Source: Aeromonas aquatica
GTDB lineage: Bacteria > Pseudomonadota > Gammaproteobacteria > Enterobacterales > Aeromonadaceae
NCBI RefSeq assembly: GCF_000764655.1
Contig: NZ_JRGL01000105.1
Span: forward strand, 1-38,129
Length of the DNA: 38,129 nucleotides
Direction: 5' to 3'
The notes below the pieces were generated by a model. It worked only from the letters and a program-made list of their open reading frames with translations, was not told the origin of the DNA and did not search any database. Shown here in pieces: positions 16,530-24,255 of this stretch. Both the position numbers and the translations under genes were made by a program. Within the stretch, counting starts at the first letter, position 1, and each line of letters begins with the position of its first letter.

Positions 16530-16560
16530 AAACCGGCCACTTGGCCGGTTTTGCTTTTTG
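16530..16560 (+). terminator. terminator after the microprotein gene
   Basis: AAACCGGCC (16530-16538) pairs with GGCCGGTTT (16543-16551), followed by TGCTTTTT. It lies between the microprotein gene and glrK. Confidence 0.85.
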
Positions 16561-16609
16561 GGGGAGTGCGGATATGCTGGCCCCCCAAGATGAAGAGAGA
16601 CTGTTCGAG

Positions 16610-18010
16610 ATGACCAAGGTTCGGCCGCGTTCCCTGCTCCAGGTGGTATTGATGGGCTTCGTACTGGTCCTGATGCCCCTGGGGGGCATGATCTGGCACG
16701 ACAGTCAGGCCCTCTCCCACCTGAGCCAGCTTACCAGCGATGAGGTGGATCGTGTCGTCCGGGATACCCGCCGGGCGACCCTGCTCACCAGCCAGGCCAT
16801 CGATCTGGAGCGCACCCTGCGCCGTTATGCGGTGCTGGGGGACGAGCGCATCCTCGACTCCTATCGGCAGCAGCTGGCGCGTTATCGCGAGTTGCTCGCC
16901 ATCCATCGGCAATCCATCCCGGATGCCGCCGTCTATGCGGATCTCGACACCGTACTGAGCTGGCTTGACGGCTTGCAGGAGCTGAGCAAGGCCAGAGCCG
17001 AGGCAACCAGCCCTCACTTCGAGCGGTTCAATGAGTCCAACCAGCAGTTGGAGGTGATCACCCGCAGCCAGGTGGATGAGCACGTGGTACGAATGCGCGC
17101 GGCCATCGCCGAGCTGAGAACGGAGATCTGGTGGATCAGCGGTTTCGTGGCGGTGCTCAGCCTGCTGCTGATCCTGCTGTTTACCTATCTGATCATCCAC
17201 CCTGTGCGTCAGATTGAGTCGCGGATCCTGAGCCTGGGGGCCGGCATCGAGCCTGACCCGCGGCCGGTGGATGGCCCCGCCGAGCTGGTGTTGCTGGGGG
17301 AGCGGATCGGCTGGTTGCACGACAAGCTCAAGGAGCTGGAGCAGCAGAAGTATCAGTTCCTGCGCCACGTATCCCACGAGCTGAAGACGCCGCTGGCGGT
17401 GCTGAGGGAAGGGGCAGACTTGCTGTCGGAACAACTGATGGGCCCGCTCAACGGGGATCAGCAGGAGATCTGCCAGATGCTGGAGGAGAACAGCCGTCGG
17501 CTGCAGACCCTGATCGAGCGCTTGCTCGATTTCAACCGCCTCAGCCAACAGGAGGTGTTCAGCCTGACGTCTGTATCATTGGCTCCCCTGCTGCTTGAGC
17601 TGTTGGCCGAATACCGGTTGGCGCTGGAATCCAAGCAAATCAGTGTACACTTGCCGCCCGATCCCATCATCCTGCAAGCCGAGCCCTATCGCCTGCGCCT
17701 CATCCTCGACAACTTGTTTTCCAACGCGGTCAGTTACGGCGCCAAGGGCGGTCGAGTCTGGATCCGTGCCGGTCAGGATGCCAATGGCAGCTGGCTGGAA
17801 GTAGCCAACGAGGGCCCCAGCATCCCGCTGGCCGAGCGGGAACGGATCTTCGAGCCGTTCGAGCAGGGCAGCACAGTGCGTCAGGGCCTGTTGAAAGGCT
17901 CCGGCATGGGCCTCTCCATCGCCCGCGAATCGGCCATGAGCCTGGGGGGAGAGTTGACGCTGATCGAAGATGAGCAGGCGGATGTCTGCTTCCGGCTGAC
18001 GCTGAAATAA
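16610..18010 (+). CDS. glrK: sensor histidine kinase GlrK (QseE)
   Basis: A 466-residue inner-membrane histidine kinase of the GlrK/QseE type. TM1 is near the N-terminus (LLQVVLMGFVLVLMPLGG), followed by a periplasmic helical sensor region to about residue 175. TM2 comes next (WISGFVAVLSLLLILLF), then HAMP, DHp with FLRHVSHELKTPLAVLREG, and the ATPase domain with NLFSNAVSYGAKGG and GSGMGLSIA. In E. coli GlrK phosphorylates GlrR, with QseG connecting sensor and sRNA control of glucosamine-6-phosphate synthase. A longer start at 16574 is possible and has its own GGGGGAG site; 16610 fits family length. Its last codons are repeated three times before qseG. Confidence 0.9.
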   Translation: MTKVRPRSLLQVVLMGFVLVLMPLGGMIWHDSQALSHLSQLTSDEVDRVVRDTRRATLLTSQAIDLERTLRRYAVLGDERILDSYRQQLARYRELLAIHRQSIPDAAVYADLDTVLSWLDGLQELSKARAEATSPHFERFNESNQQLEVITRSQVDEHVVRMRAAIAELRTEIWWISGFVAVLSLLLILLFTYLIIHPVRQIESRILSLGAGIEPDPRPVDGPAELVLLGERIGWLHDKLKELEQQKYQFLRHVSHELKTPLAVLREGADLLSEQLMGPLNGDQQEICQMLEENSRRLQTLIERLLDFNRLSQQEVFSLTSVSLAPLLLELLAEYRLALESKQISVHLPPDPIILQAEPYRLRLILDNLFSNAVSYGAKGGRVWIRAGQDANGSWLEVANEGPSIPLAERERIFEPFEQGSTVRQGLLKGSGMGLSIARESAMSLGGELTLIEDEQADVCFRLTLK

Positions 18011-18271
18011 AGCCCAGGCTGAAACGCCCCTGAGGGCGAGTTGATACAGACCGAAGACGAGCAGGCGGATGTCTGCTTCCGGCTGGAGCTGAAATAAAGC
18101 CCAGGCTAAAACGCCCCTGAGGGCGAGTTGATACAGACCAAAGACGAGCAGGCGGATGCCTGCTTCCGGCTGGAGCTGAAATAAAGCCCAGGCTGAAACG
18201 CCCCTGAGGGCGAGTTGATACAGACCAAAGACGAGCAGGCGGATGCCTGTTCCCGGTTGACGCTGAAGTGA
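18011..18271 (+). repeat. three 87-bp tandem copies of the glrK-qseG junction
   Basis: Units 18011-18097, 18098-18184 and 18185-18271 are exactly 87 bp each, ending with copies of the glrK tail (EDEQADVCFRL...LK stop in the gene). Units 2 and 3 (the first two downstream units) differ at only 3 of 87 bases. The bases just after each stop, AGCCCAGGCTGAAACG, resemble AGCCAAAGATGAAACG over the true qseG start, so the duplicated segment spans the gene junction. Each unit has a hairpin CGCCC/GGGCG with a CTGA loop. Confidence 0.95.
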
Positions 18272-18279
18272 AGCCAAAG

Positions 18280-18786
18280 ATGAAACGATTTGTTATTCCC
18301 GTATTGATGAGCCTGCTCTCAGGCTGCTCCCTGCTGTCGCATTCCGGCCTGACTGAGCCGTCGGATCAGGCTGTCGCCAAGCGGATGGAATTTGCCAATA
18401 AAGAGATGCAGGTGCGCCTGCAATACTCGGACTGGCTGCTGGCCAGCCACCCCCAGCAACGAGTGCAGGAGCGCCAACGTCTGCGCGGTGCCACCGATCT
18501 CGAGAGCCGGGTCAGCCTGGCCATGGTCAACACCCATCCGTCCGAGTCGGTGGCGAATCGCCGGGCCGGGCTGGATCGGCTCAAGTCCCTGCTGCCCGAA
18601 CTCGGGCTGGATGCCCAGGCCTTCCTGCGCAGCTGGATCGCCCTCGGTGAAGAGCTGCTGGCTCGCGACAGCCGACGCGACGATCAGAGTCAGGAGGTGC
18701 AGCGGCTGCGTCGCCAAATCGAACAGCTCACCGCCATCGATGAGCAGTTGAATCAGCGTAAGCTCAATGAGGGGGCCAAACCATGA
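18280..18786 (+). CDS. qseG: QseG-like outer membrane lipoprotein
   Basis: A 168-residue lipoprotein encoded between glrK and glrR, the position of qseG in enterics. A short signal peptide MKRFVIPVLMSLLSGC ends at a lipobox Cys16. The mature part is charged and helical with a coiled-coil-like end (EVQRLRRQIEQLTAIDEQLNQRK). In E. coli QseG interacts with the kinase GlrK and the RapZ-controlled sRNA pathway. It is shorter than E. coli QseG. A GTG at 18268 in frame belongs to the repeat tail and is rejected. The ribosome binding site is weak, which suggests dependence on translation from upstream, although the tandem repeats now separate it from glrK. Confidence 0.75.
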   Translation: MKRFVIPVLMSLLSGCSLLSHSGLTEPSDQAVAKRMEFANKEMQVRLQYSDWLLASHPQQRVQERQRLRGATDLESRVSLAMVNTHPSESVANRRAGLDRLKSLLPELGLDAQAFLRSWIALGEELLARDSRRDDQSQEVQRLRRQIEQLTAIDEQLNQRKLNEGAKP

Positions 18787-18835
18787 AGACCGGGATGGCT
18801 GCCAATGCCGCCTTGGGCGAGGAAGGAGTACAAGC

Positions 18836-20116
18836 ATGAGTCGCATCCTGCTGGTCGATGATGATGCCAGCCTGCTCAAGCTGATGAGCATGCGCCTGCG
18901 CAGTCAGGGCTACGAAGTGGACACCGCCGACAGCGCCGAAGGGGCGCTGGACAGGTTGCGCCAGCAGCGAGCCGATCTGGTGCTCAGCGATCTGCGTATG
19001 GGGGGTATGGATGGGCTGGAGTTGTTCGAACGGATTCAGGCTCAGTGGCTCGGCATGCCGGTCATCATCATGACCGCCCACGGCACCATTCCGGATGCCA
19101 TCCAGGCGACCCGTTCCGGGGTATTCAGCTTTCTCACCAAGCCCATCGACAAGGATGAGCTGCTGGTCACCATAGAACATGCCCTGAGCCTGACCCGTCC
19201 CAAACAACAGCAGGAGTGGCAGTCCCTCATCCTGACTCGTAATCCGCAGATGGAGCAGTTGCTGATCCAAGCGAGCAACATCGCCACCATGGAGGTGCCG
19301 GTCTTGATCCTGGGCCCCTCCGGCTCGGGGAAAGGGGTGATGAGCCAGGCGCTGCATCAGGCCAGCCACCGGCGGGACAAGCCGCTGCACACCATCAACT
19401 GCGCCGCCCTGCCCTGGCCCGTGCTGGACTTGCAGCTGTTTGGCGAGGATGGACAGTCCGGCCTGTTCGCCGAGGCCAAGGGGGCCACCCTCTTCCTGGA
19501 CGAGATAGGCAATCTGTCGGAGTCGTTGCAGGCCAAGTTGCTGCAGGTGCTGGCGGAGTACGGTCAGGGCACCGCCGAGGTCAGGGTCATCAGCTCCAGC
19601 CATCAGGATCTGGTGACGGCCATGGAGGAGGGGCGTTTTCGGGAGGATCTCTTCTACCGTCTCAACGTGGCGAACATCACCCTGCCTCCCCTCAGCGCCC
19701 GCAGCGAGGACATACCGCTGCTCGCTCGCCAGGCCCTCGACGACTATCGCAGCCGCCATGACAACTGTGCCGCCCTCGGCTTCTCGCCGGAGGCGCTGGC
19801 CCTGCTGGCGGCAGCGGCCTGGCCCGGCAACGTACGCCAGCTCTGCGGGGTGGTGGAACAGCTCGCCAGCCTCTGCTGCAGCCCGGTGATCGGGGCCGCC
19901 ATGGTGGAATCGGCACTGAGTGGCGGGGTGGGCGGCATTCCCTCGTTCAACGAGGCGCGCGCCGAGTTCGAGAAGGAATACCTGATCCGTCTGCTGCGCA
20001 CCACCGAGGGTAACGTGACCCTGGCGGCGAACATGGCGGGACGCAACCGCACCGACTTCTACAAGTTATTGAATCGGCACGGTATAGAGGCGGCGAACTT
20101 CAAGCTGAAGAGCTGA
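18836..20116 (+). CDS. glrR: response regulator GlrR (QseF) lacking the GAFTGA loop
   Basis: A 426-residue NtrC-type regulator. The receiver has VDDD at the start, phospho-acceptor Asp52 in LVLSDLRM and the conserved lysine in LTKP. The AAA+ domain has Walker A GPSGSGKG, Walker B GATLFLDEIG and the arginine-finger region FREDLFYRLNV. The C-terminal Fis-type HTH ends in NMAGRNRTDFYKLLNRHG, close to E. coli GlrR. The GAFTGA loop that contacts sigma-54 is absent: the sequence runs LFGEDGQSGLFAEAKGATLFLDE. The following loop before VRVISSSHQDL is also shorter than in E. coli. The ribosome binding site GGAAGGAG is strong. A strong bidirectional terminator follows. Confidence 0.9.
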   Translation: MSRILLVDDDASLLKLMSMRLRSQGYEVDTADSAEGALDRLRQQRADLVLSDLRMGGMDGLELFERIQAQWLGMPVIIMTAHGTIPDAIQATRSGVFSFLTKPIDKDELLVTIEHALSLTRPKQQQEWQSLILTRNPQMEQLLIQASNIATMEVPVLILGPSGSGKGVMSQALHQASHRRDKPLHTINCAALPWPVLDLQLFGEDGQSGLFAEAKGATLFLDEIGNLSESLQAKLLQVLAEYGQGTAEVRVISSSHQDLVTAMEEGRFREDLFYRLNVANITLPPLSARSEDIPLLARQALDDYRSRHDNCAALGFSPEALALLAAAAWPGNVRQLCGVVEQLASLCCSPVIGAAMVESALSGGVGGIPSFNEARAEFEKEYLIRLLRTTEGNVTLAANMAGRNRTDFYKLLNRHGIEAANFKLKS

Positions 20117-20132
20117 TCTTAAGGGCAAAAAG

Positions 20133-20168
20133 AAAACGCCCTGACCACGGCGGTGGTCAGGGCGTTTT
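20133..20168. terminator. bidirectional terminator between glrR and the YcdZ-like gene
   Basis: AAAACGCCCTGACCAC (20133-20148) pairs perfectly with GTGGTCAGGGCGTTTT (20153-20168). It serves the convergent genes on both sides. Confidence 0.92.
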
Positions 20169-20193
20169 GCTCATCGGCTGCCTGCGTTCAGGC

Positions 20194-20667
20194 TCAGGCG
20201 GGATCGGTGACACCCGTGGTGGCCTGGGTCTTGCGGGAGAGCCAGAGTCCGCTTGCCTTCATCAGGTAGCCAAACAGGGCGCCGATCACCAGGGAAGGCA
20301 GAATGAGGCGCCACTCTCCGGCTGCCCCGAAGGTGGCACAGCAACCGGCGAAGGTGCCGGGGATGTAGCCGAGCCACCGCTGCTTGGCCTGGGCGCACAT
20401 CAGGGTCGCCACCACTCCCGTCATCAGATAGCCCGCCATGCCGGCGCCCCACCAGTTTTCCCCGTGGATCAGCACCAGTGCCCACAGCATGCCACTGGCA
20501 TTGCACAGCAGGGTCTGCAGCAGCGCCTTGTAGCCGCCGCTCGAGGCGAAGTAGCTGGTGCAACCGAGGAAGCCGACCCAGGAGATGAGGCCGAGGGCGG
20601 CTGCCAGTCCGCCCCAGACGGCGGAGAGGATCCCGGTCGTGATGGCGATGGCGATCAATGGGCTCAT
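20194..20667 (-). CDS. ycdZ: DUF1097 membrane protein (YcdZ-like)
   Basis: A 157-residue inner-membrane protein with about five hydrophobic helices. It matches E. coli YcdZ closely: SPLIAIAITTGILSAVWGGL at the start, SWVGFLGCTSYFA, VATLMCAQAKQ, IPGTFAGCCATFGAAGEW and GALFGYLMKASGLWL. The DUF1097 family has no established function. GAGAG lies ahead of the ATG. A CRP-type site (20749-20764) lies upstream in the interval shared with a divergent small membrane protein. Confidence 0.8.
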   Translation of the reverse strand: MSPLIAIAITTGILSAVWGGLAAALGLISWVGFLGCTSYFASSGGYKALLQTLLCNASGMLWALVLIHGENWWGAGMAGYLMTGVVATLMCAQAKQRWLGYIPGTFAGCCATFGAAGEWRLILPSLVIGALFGYLMKASGLWLSRKTQATTGVTDPA

Positions 20668-20748
20668 GACATGACTCTCGTGGTTGAATTTGGAAAAGCA
20701 GGCAGCCTACCCTTCGGCGAAGGGGCGGCAAGCAGGGGCCGGATTGTG

Positions 20749-20764
20749 TGTGATCTTGGTCACT
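20749..20764. promoter_or_regulatory. candidate CRP binding site
   Basis: TGTGATCTTGGTCACT fits the TGTGA-N6-TCACA consensus with one mismatch. It lies in the divergent interval between the YcdZ-like gene and the 31-residue microprotein gene. Confidence 0.6.
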
Positions 20765-20870
20765 CTTTTCAACTCGGGAATACGCTTGCGCTCGCGAAAA
20801 AAATTCATTGGTGGCGTCCTGGACCCTGAACCATAGTTAGAGGCCCTGTCCTGCTCATGGAGTGAGTCTG

Positions 20871-20966
20871 ATGGCGCCAAACGTGATAGTCCCCCTGCTG
20901 GTATTCATCCTGCTGTTCCTGGTCGGTACCATGGCCAAGGCGCTGCCTCTCTACCAGATGATGTAA
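20871..20966 (+). CDS. 31-residue single-span membrane microprotein
   Basis: A short frame with GGAG about 8 nt before the ATG. The peptide begins MAPNVIVPLLVFILLFLVG, giving one predicted transmembrane helix, and ends MAKALPLYQMM. It lies just upstream of msrP (68 bp away) and downstream of a CRP-type site. I do not recognise the family. Its composition and ribosome binding site make it a reasonable small-protein gene, possibly co-transcribed with msrPQ. Confidence 0.5.
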   Translation: MAPNVIVPLLVFILLFLVGTMAKALPLYQMM

Positions 20967-21033
20967 GCCGTGAAATAAAACCTCACCGGGGCCGGTCTTA
21001 TGAATGTTGCCTCACAGCCCCGGGAGTTTCTTC

Positions 21034-22050
21034 ATGTTGATCAAGCGTTCTACCCCCCATCACCCCACCGAGCGGGATGTCACCCCGGAAGCCGTCTATC
21101 AGGATCGCCGCCTCATCCTCAAGGGGCTTGGCCTTGGGCTGGGTGCCAGCGCCGCCAGCCTGGCCTTCCCGGCCCAGGCCAGCCTGCTGGATCTCTTCTC
21201 CGATGAGAAAGCCGCCCCGGCCCCCGCCACCAAGGAGATCCACTACAAGGCCGCCGCCCGGCCGGAGGGAGTGACCCTCACCCCGCTGGAGAAGGCGACC
21301 ACCCACAACAACTTCTATGAGCTCGGCACCGACAAGGGGGATCCGGCTCGCAATGCCCACTACCTCAAACCCGAGCCCTGGACGCTGAAGGTGGAGGGAG
21401 AGGTGACCAAGCCCTTCACCCTGGATGTGTGGGATCTCATCAACAAGACAGAGCTGGAGGAGCGGATCTACCGGCTGCGCTGCGTGGAGGCCTGGTCCAT
21501 GGTGCTGCCCTGGAGCGGCATCGCCCTGGCCGACCTCATCCGTCGCGCCGAACCCACCAGTCGCGCCAAGTTCGTGGCGTTCGAGACGCTCTACGATCCC
21601 GAGCAGTTGCCGGGACAGGCCTCCAGCAATCTCGGGGGCGGCATCGATTATCCCTATGTGGAGGGGCTGCGCATGGACGAGGCGATGCACCCGCTCTCCT
21701 TCCTGGCGATGGGGCTCTACGGCAAGACGCTGCCGGCCCAGAACGGGGCACCCATCAGGCTGGTGGTGCCCTGGAAGTACGGCTTCAAGAGCATCAAGAG
21801 CATCGTCTCCATCCGGCTGGTGGAGGAGATGCCGCCGACGACCTGGAATCTGCTGGCACCGAACGAATATGGCTTCTACGCCAACGTCAATCCGCAGGTG
21901 GATCACCCGCGCTGGAGCCAGGCCAGCGAGCGCTTCATCGGCGAGGGCGGCATCTTCGGCGCCAAGCGCCAGCCCACCCTGCTGTTCAACGGCTACGGTG
22001 ACGAGGTGGCGTCCCTCTATCAGGGCATGGATCTGCGCAAGTGGTATTGA
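21034..22050 (+). CDS. msrP: methionine sulfoxide reductase catalytic subunit MsrP
   Basis: A 338-residue periplasmic molybdopterin enzyme that repairs methionine sulfoxide in envelope proteins, receiving electrons from MsrQ. The Tat signal is at [10 protein letters not shown] (twin arginine at residues 25-26) with a cleavage region near PAQAS. The molybdenum-ligating cysteine is Cys150 in [13 protein letters not shown]. Downstream signatures [29 protein letters not shown] and [18 protein letters not shown] match E. coli MsrP. The ATG at 21034 has GGGAG upstream and matches the family start. msrQ follows at 29 bp, making a two-gene operon. Confidence 0.95.
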   Translation: MLIKRSTPHHPTERDVTPEAVYQDRRLILKGLGLGLGASAASLAFPAQASLLDLFSDEKAAPAPATKEIHYKAAARPEGVTLTPLEKATTHNNFYELGTDKGDPARNAHYLKPEPWTLKVEGEVTKPFTLDVWDLINKTELEERIYRLRCVEAWSMVLPWSGIALADLIRRAEPTSRAKFVAFETLYDPEQLPGQASSNLGGGIDYPYVEGLRMDEAMHPLSFLAMGLYGKTLPAQNGAPIRLVVPWKYGFKSIKSIVSIRLVEEMPPTTWNLLAPNEYGFYANVNPQVDHPRWSQASERFIGEGGIFGAKRQPTLLFNGYGDEVASLYQGMDLRKWY

Positions 22051-22079
22051 TACAGAGGCAAGAAAGGGGGGCTGAATTC

Positions 22080-22748
22080 ATGGCACTGAGACTGACCAAT
22101 CGCCATATCGGCATGCTGCGTGCGCTGGTACACCTGGGCTCCCTGGGTTTCCTGCTCTGGTTGGGCTATGCGGTGCCGGCCGGGCTGCTGGGGGGGGATC
22201 CGATACAGGGGCTGACCCACTACCTCGGCAAGGGGGCCCTGCACTTGCTGTTGCTAACCCTCTTGGTGTCGCCGCTCGCCAAGCGCTGGCGGCAGGGGCA
22301 GCTCATCAAGCTGCGTCGCCCCCTCGGGCTCTGGTGCGCGGCCTGGGCCGGCTTGCACTTCATGGTGTGGCTGGGGCTGGATCTGCAGTTCGACTGGCGA
22401 CTGATCGGCGGCGAGCTGGTGAAGCGCAACTACATAGTGGTGGGGGCGGTGGCGCTGTTGTTGCTGACGGCGCTGAGTCTGACCTCGATCCCGGCCCTGC
22501 TGCGGGCCATGGGCCCGAGCTGGCAGAGGCTGCACAACTGGATCAACGCCGTGGCCCTGCTGGTGCCGATCCACTACTGGTGGTCGGTCAAGAGCGGCTG
22601 GCAGGAGCCGCTCATCTATCTGCTGCTGGCCTGTGCCCTATTGGTGCCGCGGCGCGACAAGTTGTTGCGACCCTGGCGACAGTGGCAGCAGAAACGCCAG
22701 CGCCTGAGAGAGGCCTGTCCCCCGCTCACCGGCGTGGATCGCACCTAA
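22080..22748 (+). CDS. msrQ: heme-binding membrane subunit MsrQ
   Basis: A 222-residue b-type cytochrome with about six transmembrane helices that passes quinol electrons to MsrP. Matches to E. coli MsrQ include RRPLGLWCAAWAGLH, SWQRLHNWINAVALLVPIHYWWSVK and a basic C-terminal tail. Conserved histidines in WAGLHF, QRLHNW and PIHYWW are the likely heme ligands. The ATG at 22080 follows AAAGGGGGG. A bidirectional terminator follows directly. Confidence 0.94.
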   Translation: MALRLTNRHIGMLRALVHLGSLGFLLWLGYAVPAGLLGGDPIQGLTHYLGKGALHLLLLTLLVSPLAKRWRQGQLIKLRRPLGLWCAAWAGLHFMVWLGLDLQFDWRLIGGELVKRNYIVVGAVALLLLTALSLTSIPALLRAMGPSWQRLHNWINAVALLVPIHYWWSVKSGWQEPLIYLLLACALLVPRRDKLLRPWRQWQQKRQRLREACPPLTGVDRT

Positions 22749-22750
22749 CA

Positions 22751-22777
22751 AAAAAGAGGCCTAATCGGCCTCTTTTT
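22751..22777. terminator. bidirectional terminator between msrQ and PepSY gene
   Basis: AAAAAGAGGCC (22751-22761) pairs with GGCCTCTTTTT (22767-22777). It overlaps the last codons of the convergent PepSY gene. Confidence 0.9.
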
Positions 22778-23012
22778 GCTGGGTGATCTCGCCGGTGTAG
22801 GCATCGACGCTGAGTCGCACCTTCTGCTCCTTGGCATTCAGGGTGCTGACCTCGAATCTGTCGCCTTCCAGCTCGACTTCCCGAATGTCGTGGTACCCTT
22901 GTGCCAGCAGCATCTTGATCAGCCCCGGCATGTCGAGGCGCGTCTGTGCCGCCCAGCCAAAAGTGGAAAAGAGACAAAGGATCAGCAGGATACTGCGTGG
23001 GATCATATTCAT
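22761..23012 (-). CDS. small periplasmic PepSY-domain protein
   Basis: An 83-residue exported protein. The N-terminus MNMIPRSILLILCLFSTFGWAA is a Sec signal peptide with an AxA-like end, cited as 22 residues in two parts: a basic start and a leucine/isoleucine core. The mature part has the PepSY pattern: GYHDIREVELEGDRFEVSTLN, then KVRLSVDAYTGEI. PepSY proteins are thought to inhibit or modulate peptidases or sensors. It diverges from a second PepSY-like gene that precedes a two-component system. A second ATG at 23006 is possible. Confidence 0.75.
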   Translation of the reverse strand: MNMIPRSILLILCLFSTFGWAAQTRLDMPGLIKMLLAQGYHDIREVELEGDRFEVSTLNAKEQKVRLSVDAYTGEITQQKEAD

Positions 23013-23075
23013 TCCGGATTCATGGCTGGCACACTATAAACGGCATTATGTTAGGTTTTGAGAGATGAATCATCC

Positions 23076-23408
23076 ATGAATAGAGCGCTGCCCCTGTGTG
23101 GACTGCTGCTGCCGTTGCTGGCGCAGGCGGCCCAGCCGAACGAGGCCTTGCTGCAGCAGGCTGTCAGCGAGGGGCGGATCAGACCTTTTCATGAGCTGAT
23201 GGAGGTGGCTTCCCATCTGCCGGTGCGCGTGCTGCGTGTCGATCTGGGAGAGGAAGATGGCGTCTGGCTCTATGAGCTCAAACTCATCGACAGCGAGAAC
23301 AGCGTGATCAAGGTTGGCTACCGCGCCGACAACCTGGAGATGGTGTGGCTAAAAGGGCATCATCTGGAGCGCTTATTCGAATCTCCCCCGCCACCGGAAG
23401 AAGAGTGA
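23076..23408 (+). CDS. periplasmic PepSY-like protein upstream of two-component system
   Basis: A 110-residue exported protein with signal MNRALPLCGLLLPLLAQA and a mature domain that resembles PepSY (PVRVLRVDLGEEDGVWLYELKLI, then VIKVGYRADNLEMVWLKG, described in two parts). The tail is acidic and proline-rich (ESPPPPEEE). The ribosome binding site is weak (GAGAGATG). It lies 112 bp upstream of the response regulator gene and reads the same way, so it may feed the sensor or be regulated by it; both are inference. Confidence 0.7.
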   Translation: MNRALPLCGLLLPLLAQAAQPNEALLQQAVSEGRIRPFHELMEVASHLPVRVLRVDLGEEDGVWLYELKLIDSENSVIKVGYRADNLEMVWLKGHHLERLFESPPPPEEE

Positions 23409-23520
23409 GCCCGAACGGTTCTCACGCCCGTCCGCCGGGCACTGACTCAGGATCTGTGTCGGCAGGTTGGCATTGAGCCAGGAAAGCCGATAAAAACAGC
23501 CCTCATTTTGGATAAAAACC

Positions 23521-24177
23521 ATGCGCATTCTGATAGTTGAAGACGAGAAGACTCTGGCGGGCCAGTTGGCAGAACAACTGCGACTGTCCGGTTTCGTGAC
23601 CGATCTCTGCCACGATGGCAACGAAGCCGGCTTCCTCGGCGAGACCGAACCCTATGACGCCATCATCCTGGATCTCGGCCTGCCGGGTCGGGATGGTCTG
23701 AGCGTGCTGAAGGAGTGGCGCAGCAAGGGCATAGACACTCCTGTGCTGGTGCTGACCGCCCGTGGTCAGCTGCACGAGAAGATAGAGGGGCTCAACGCCG
23801 GCGCCGACGACTATCTCACCAAGCCGTTCCAGGTCGCCGAGCTGGTGGCCCGGGTCCATGCCCTGGTGCGCCGCGCCGCGGGCAACGCCAGCTCGATCCT
23901 CGAGATCGGCGGGGTGCGGCTCGACATGGCGGCCTCCCAGGTCTGGTACGAAGGCACTCCCATCAAGCTCACCGCCCACGAGTTCCGGGTGTTGGGCTAC
24001 CTGATGCAGCACAGGGGCAAGGTGGTGTCGCGCAGCGAGCTCATCGACCACATCTATGCCCAGGACTTCGACCGCGACTCCAATACGGTGGAGGTGTTCA
24101 TCGGCCGGATCCGCAAGAAGACCCACGCCGATCTGATCGAGACGGTGCGCGGCCTCGGATATCGGATCAACGAATGA
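23521..24177 (+). CDS. OmpR/PhoP-family response regulator
   Basis: A 218-residue regulator. The receiver domain begins MRILIVEDEK, with phospho-acceptor Asp51 in AIILDLGLPGRDG and the conserved lysine in YLTKPF. The winged-helix effector domain includes KLTAHEFRVLGYLMQH and SNTVEVFIGRIRKK, then ETVRGLGYRI. The nearest families I recognise are PhoP and the related CarR/VprA regulators of Vibrio, which control lipid A modification and envelope stress. Which one is the true orthologue cannot be settled here. The kinase gene follows after 78 bp. Confidence 0.88.
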   Translation: MRILIVEDEKTLAGQLAEQLRLSGFVTDLCHDGNEAGFLGETEPYDAIILDLGLPGRDGLSVLKEWRSKGIDTPVLVLTARGQLHEKIEGLNAGADDYLTKPFQVAELVARVHALVRRAAGNASSILEIGGVRLDMAASQVWYEGTPIKLTAHEFRVLGYLMQHRGKVVSRSELIDHIYAQDFDRDSNTVEVFIGRIRKKTHADLIETVRGLGYRINE

Positions 24178-24255
24178 GTCTGACCTCGATGCCAACGCGG
24201 CAAGGGAGCGGCGAATGAGCCAGCCTGGGTTGATAACCGGACCGGGAGTCGATGA

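Noticed and set aside
18011..18271. CRISPR array or phage repeat
   Set aside because: Units are contiguous with no unique spacers and are derived from the adjacent gene end.
17576..18277. Antisense frame with a 29-residue internal repeat across the glrK tail array
   Set aside because: The protein repeat simply follows from the 87-bp unit being a multiple of three. It overlaps glrK and has no start signals.
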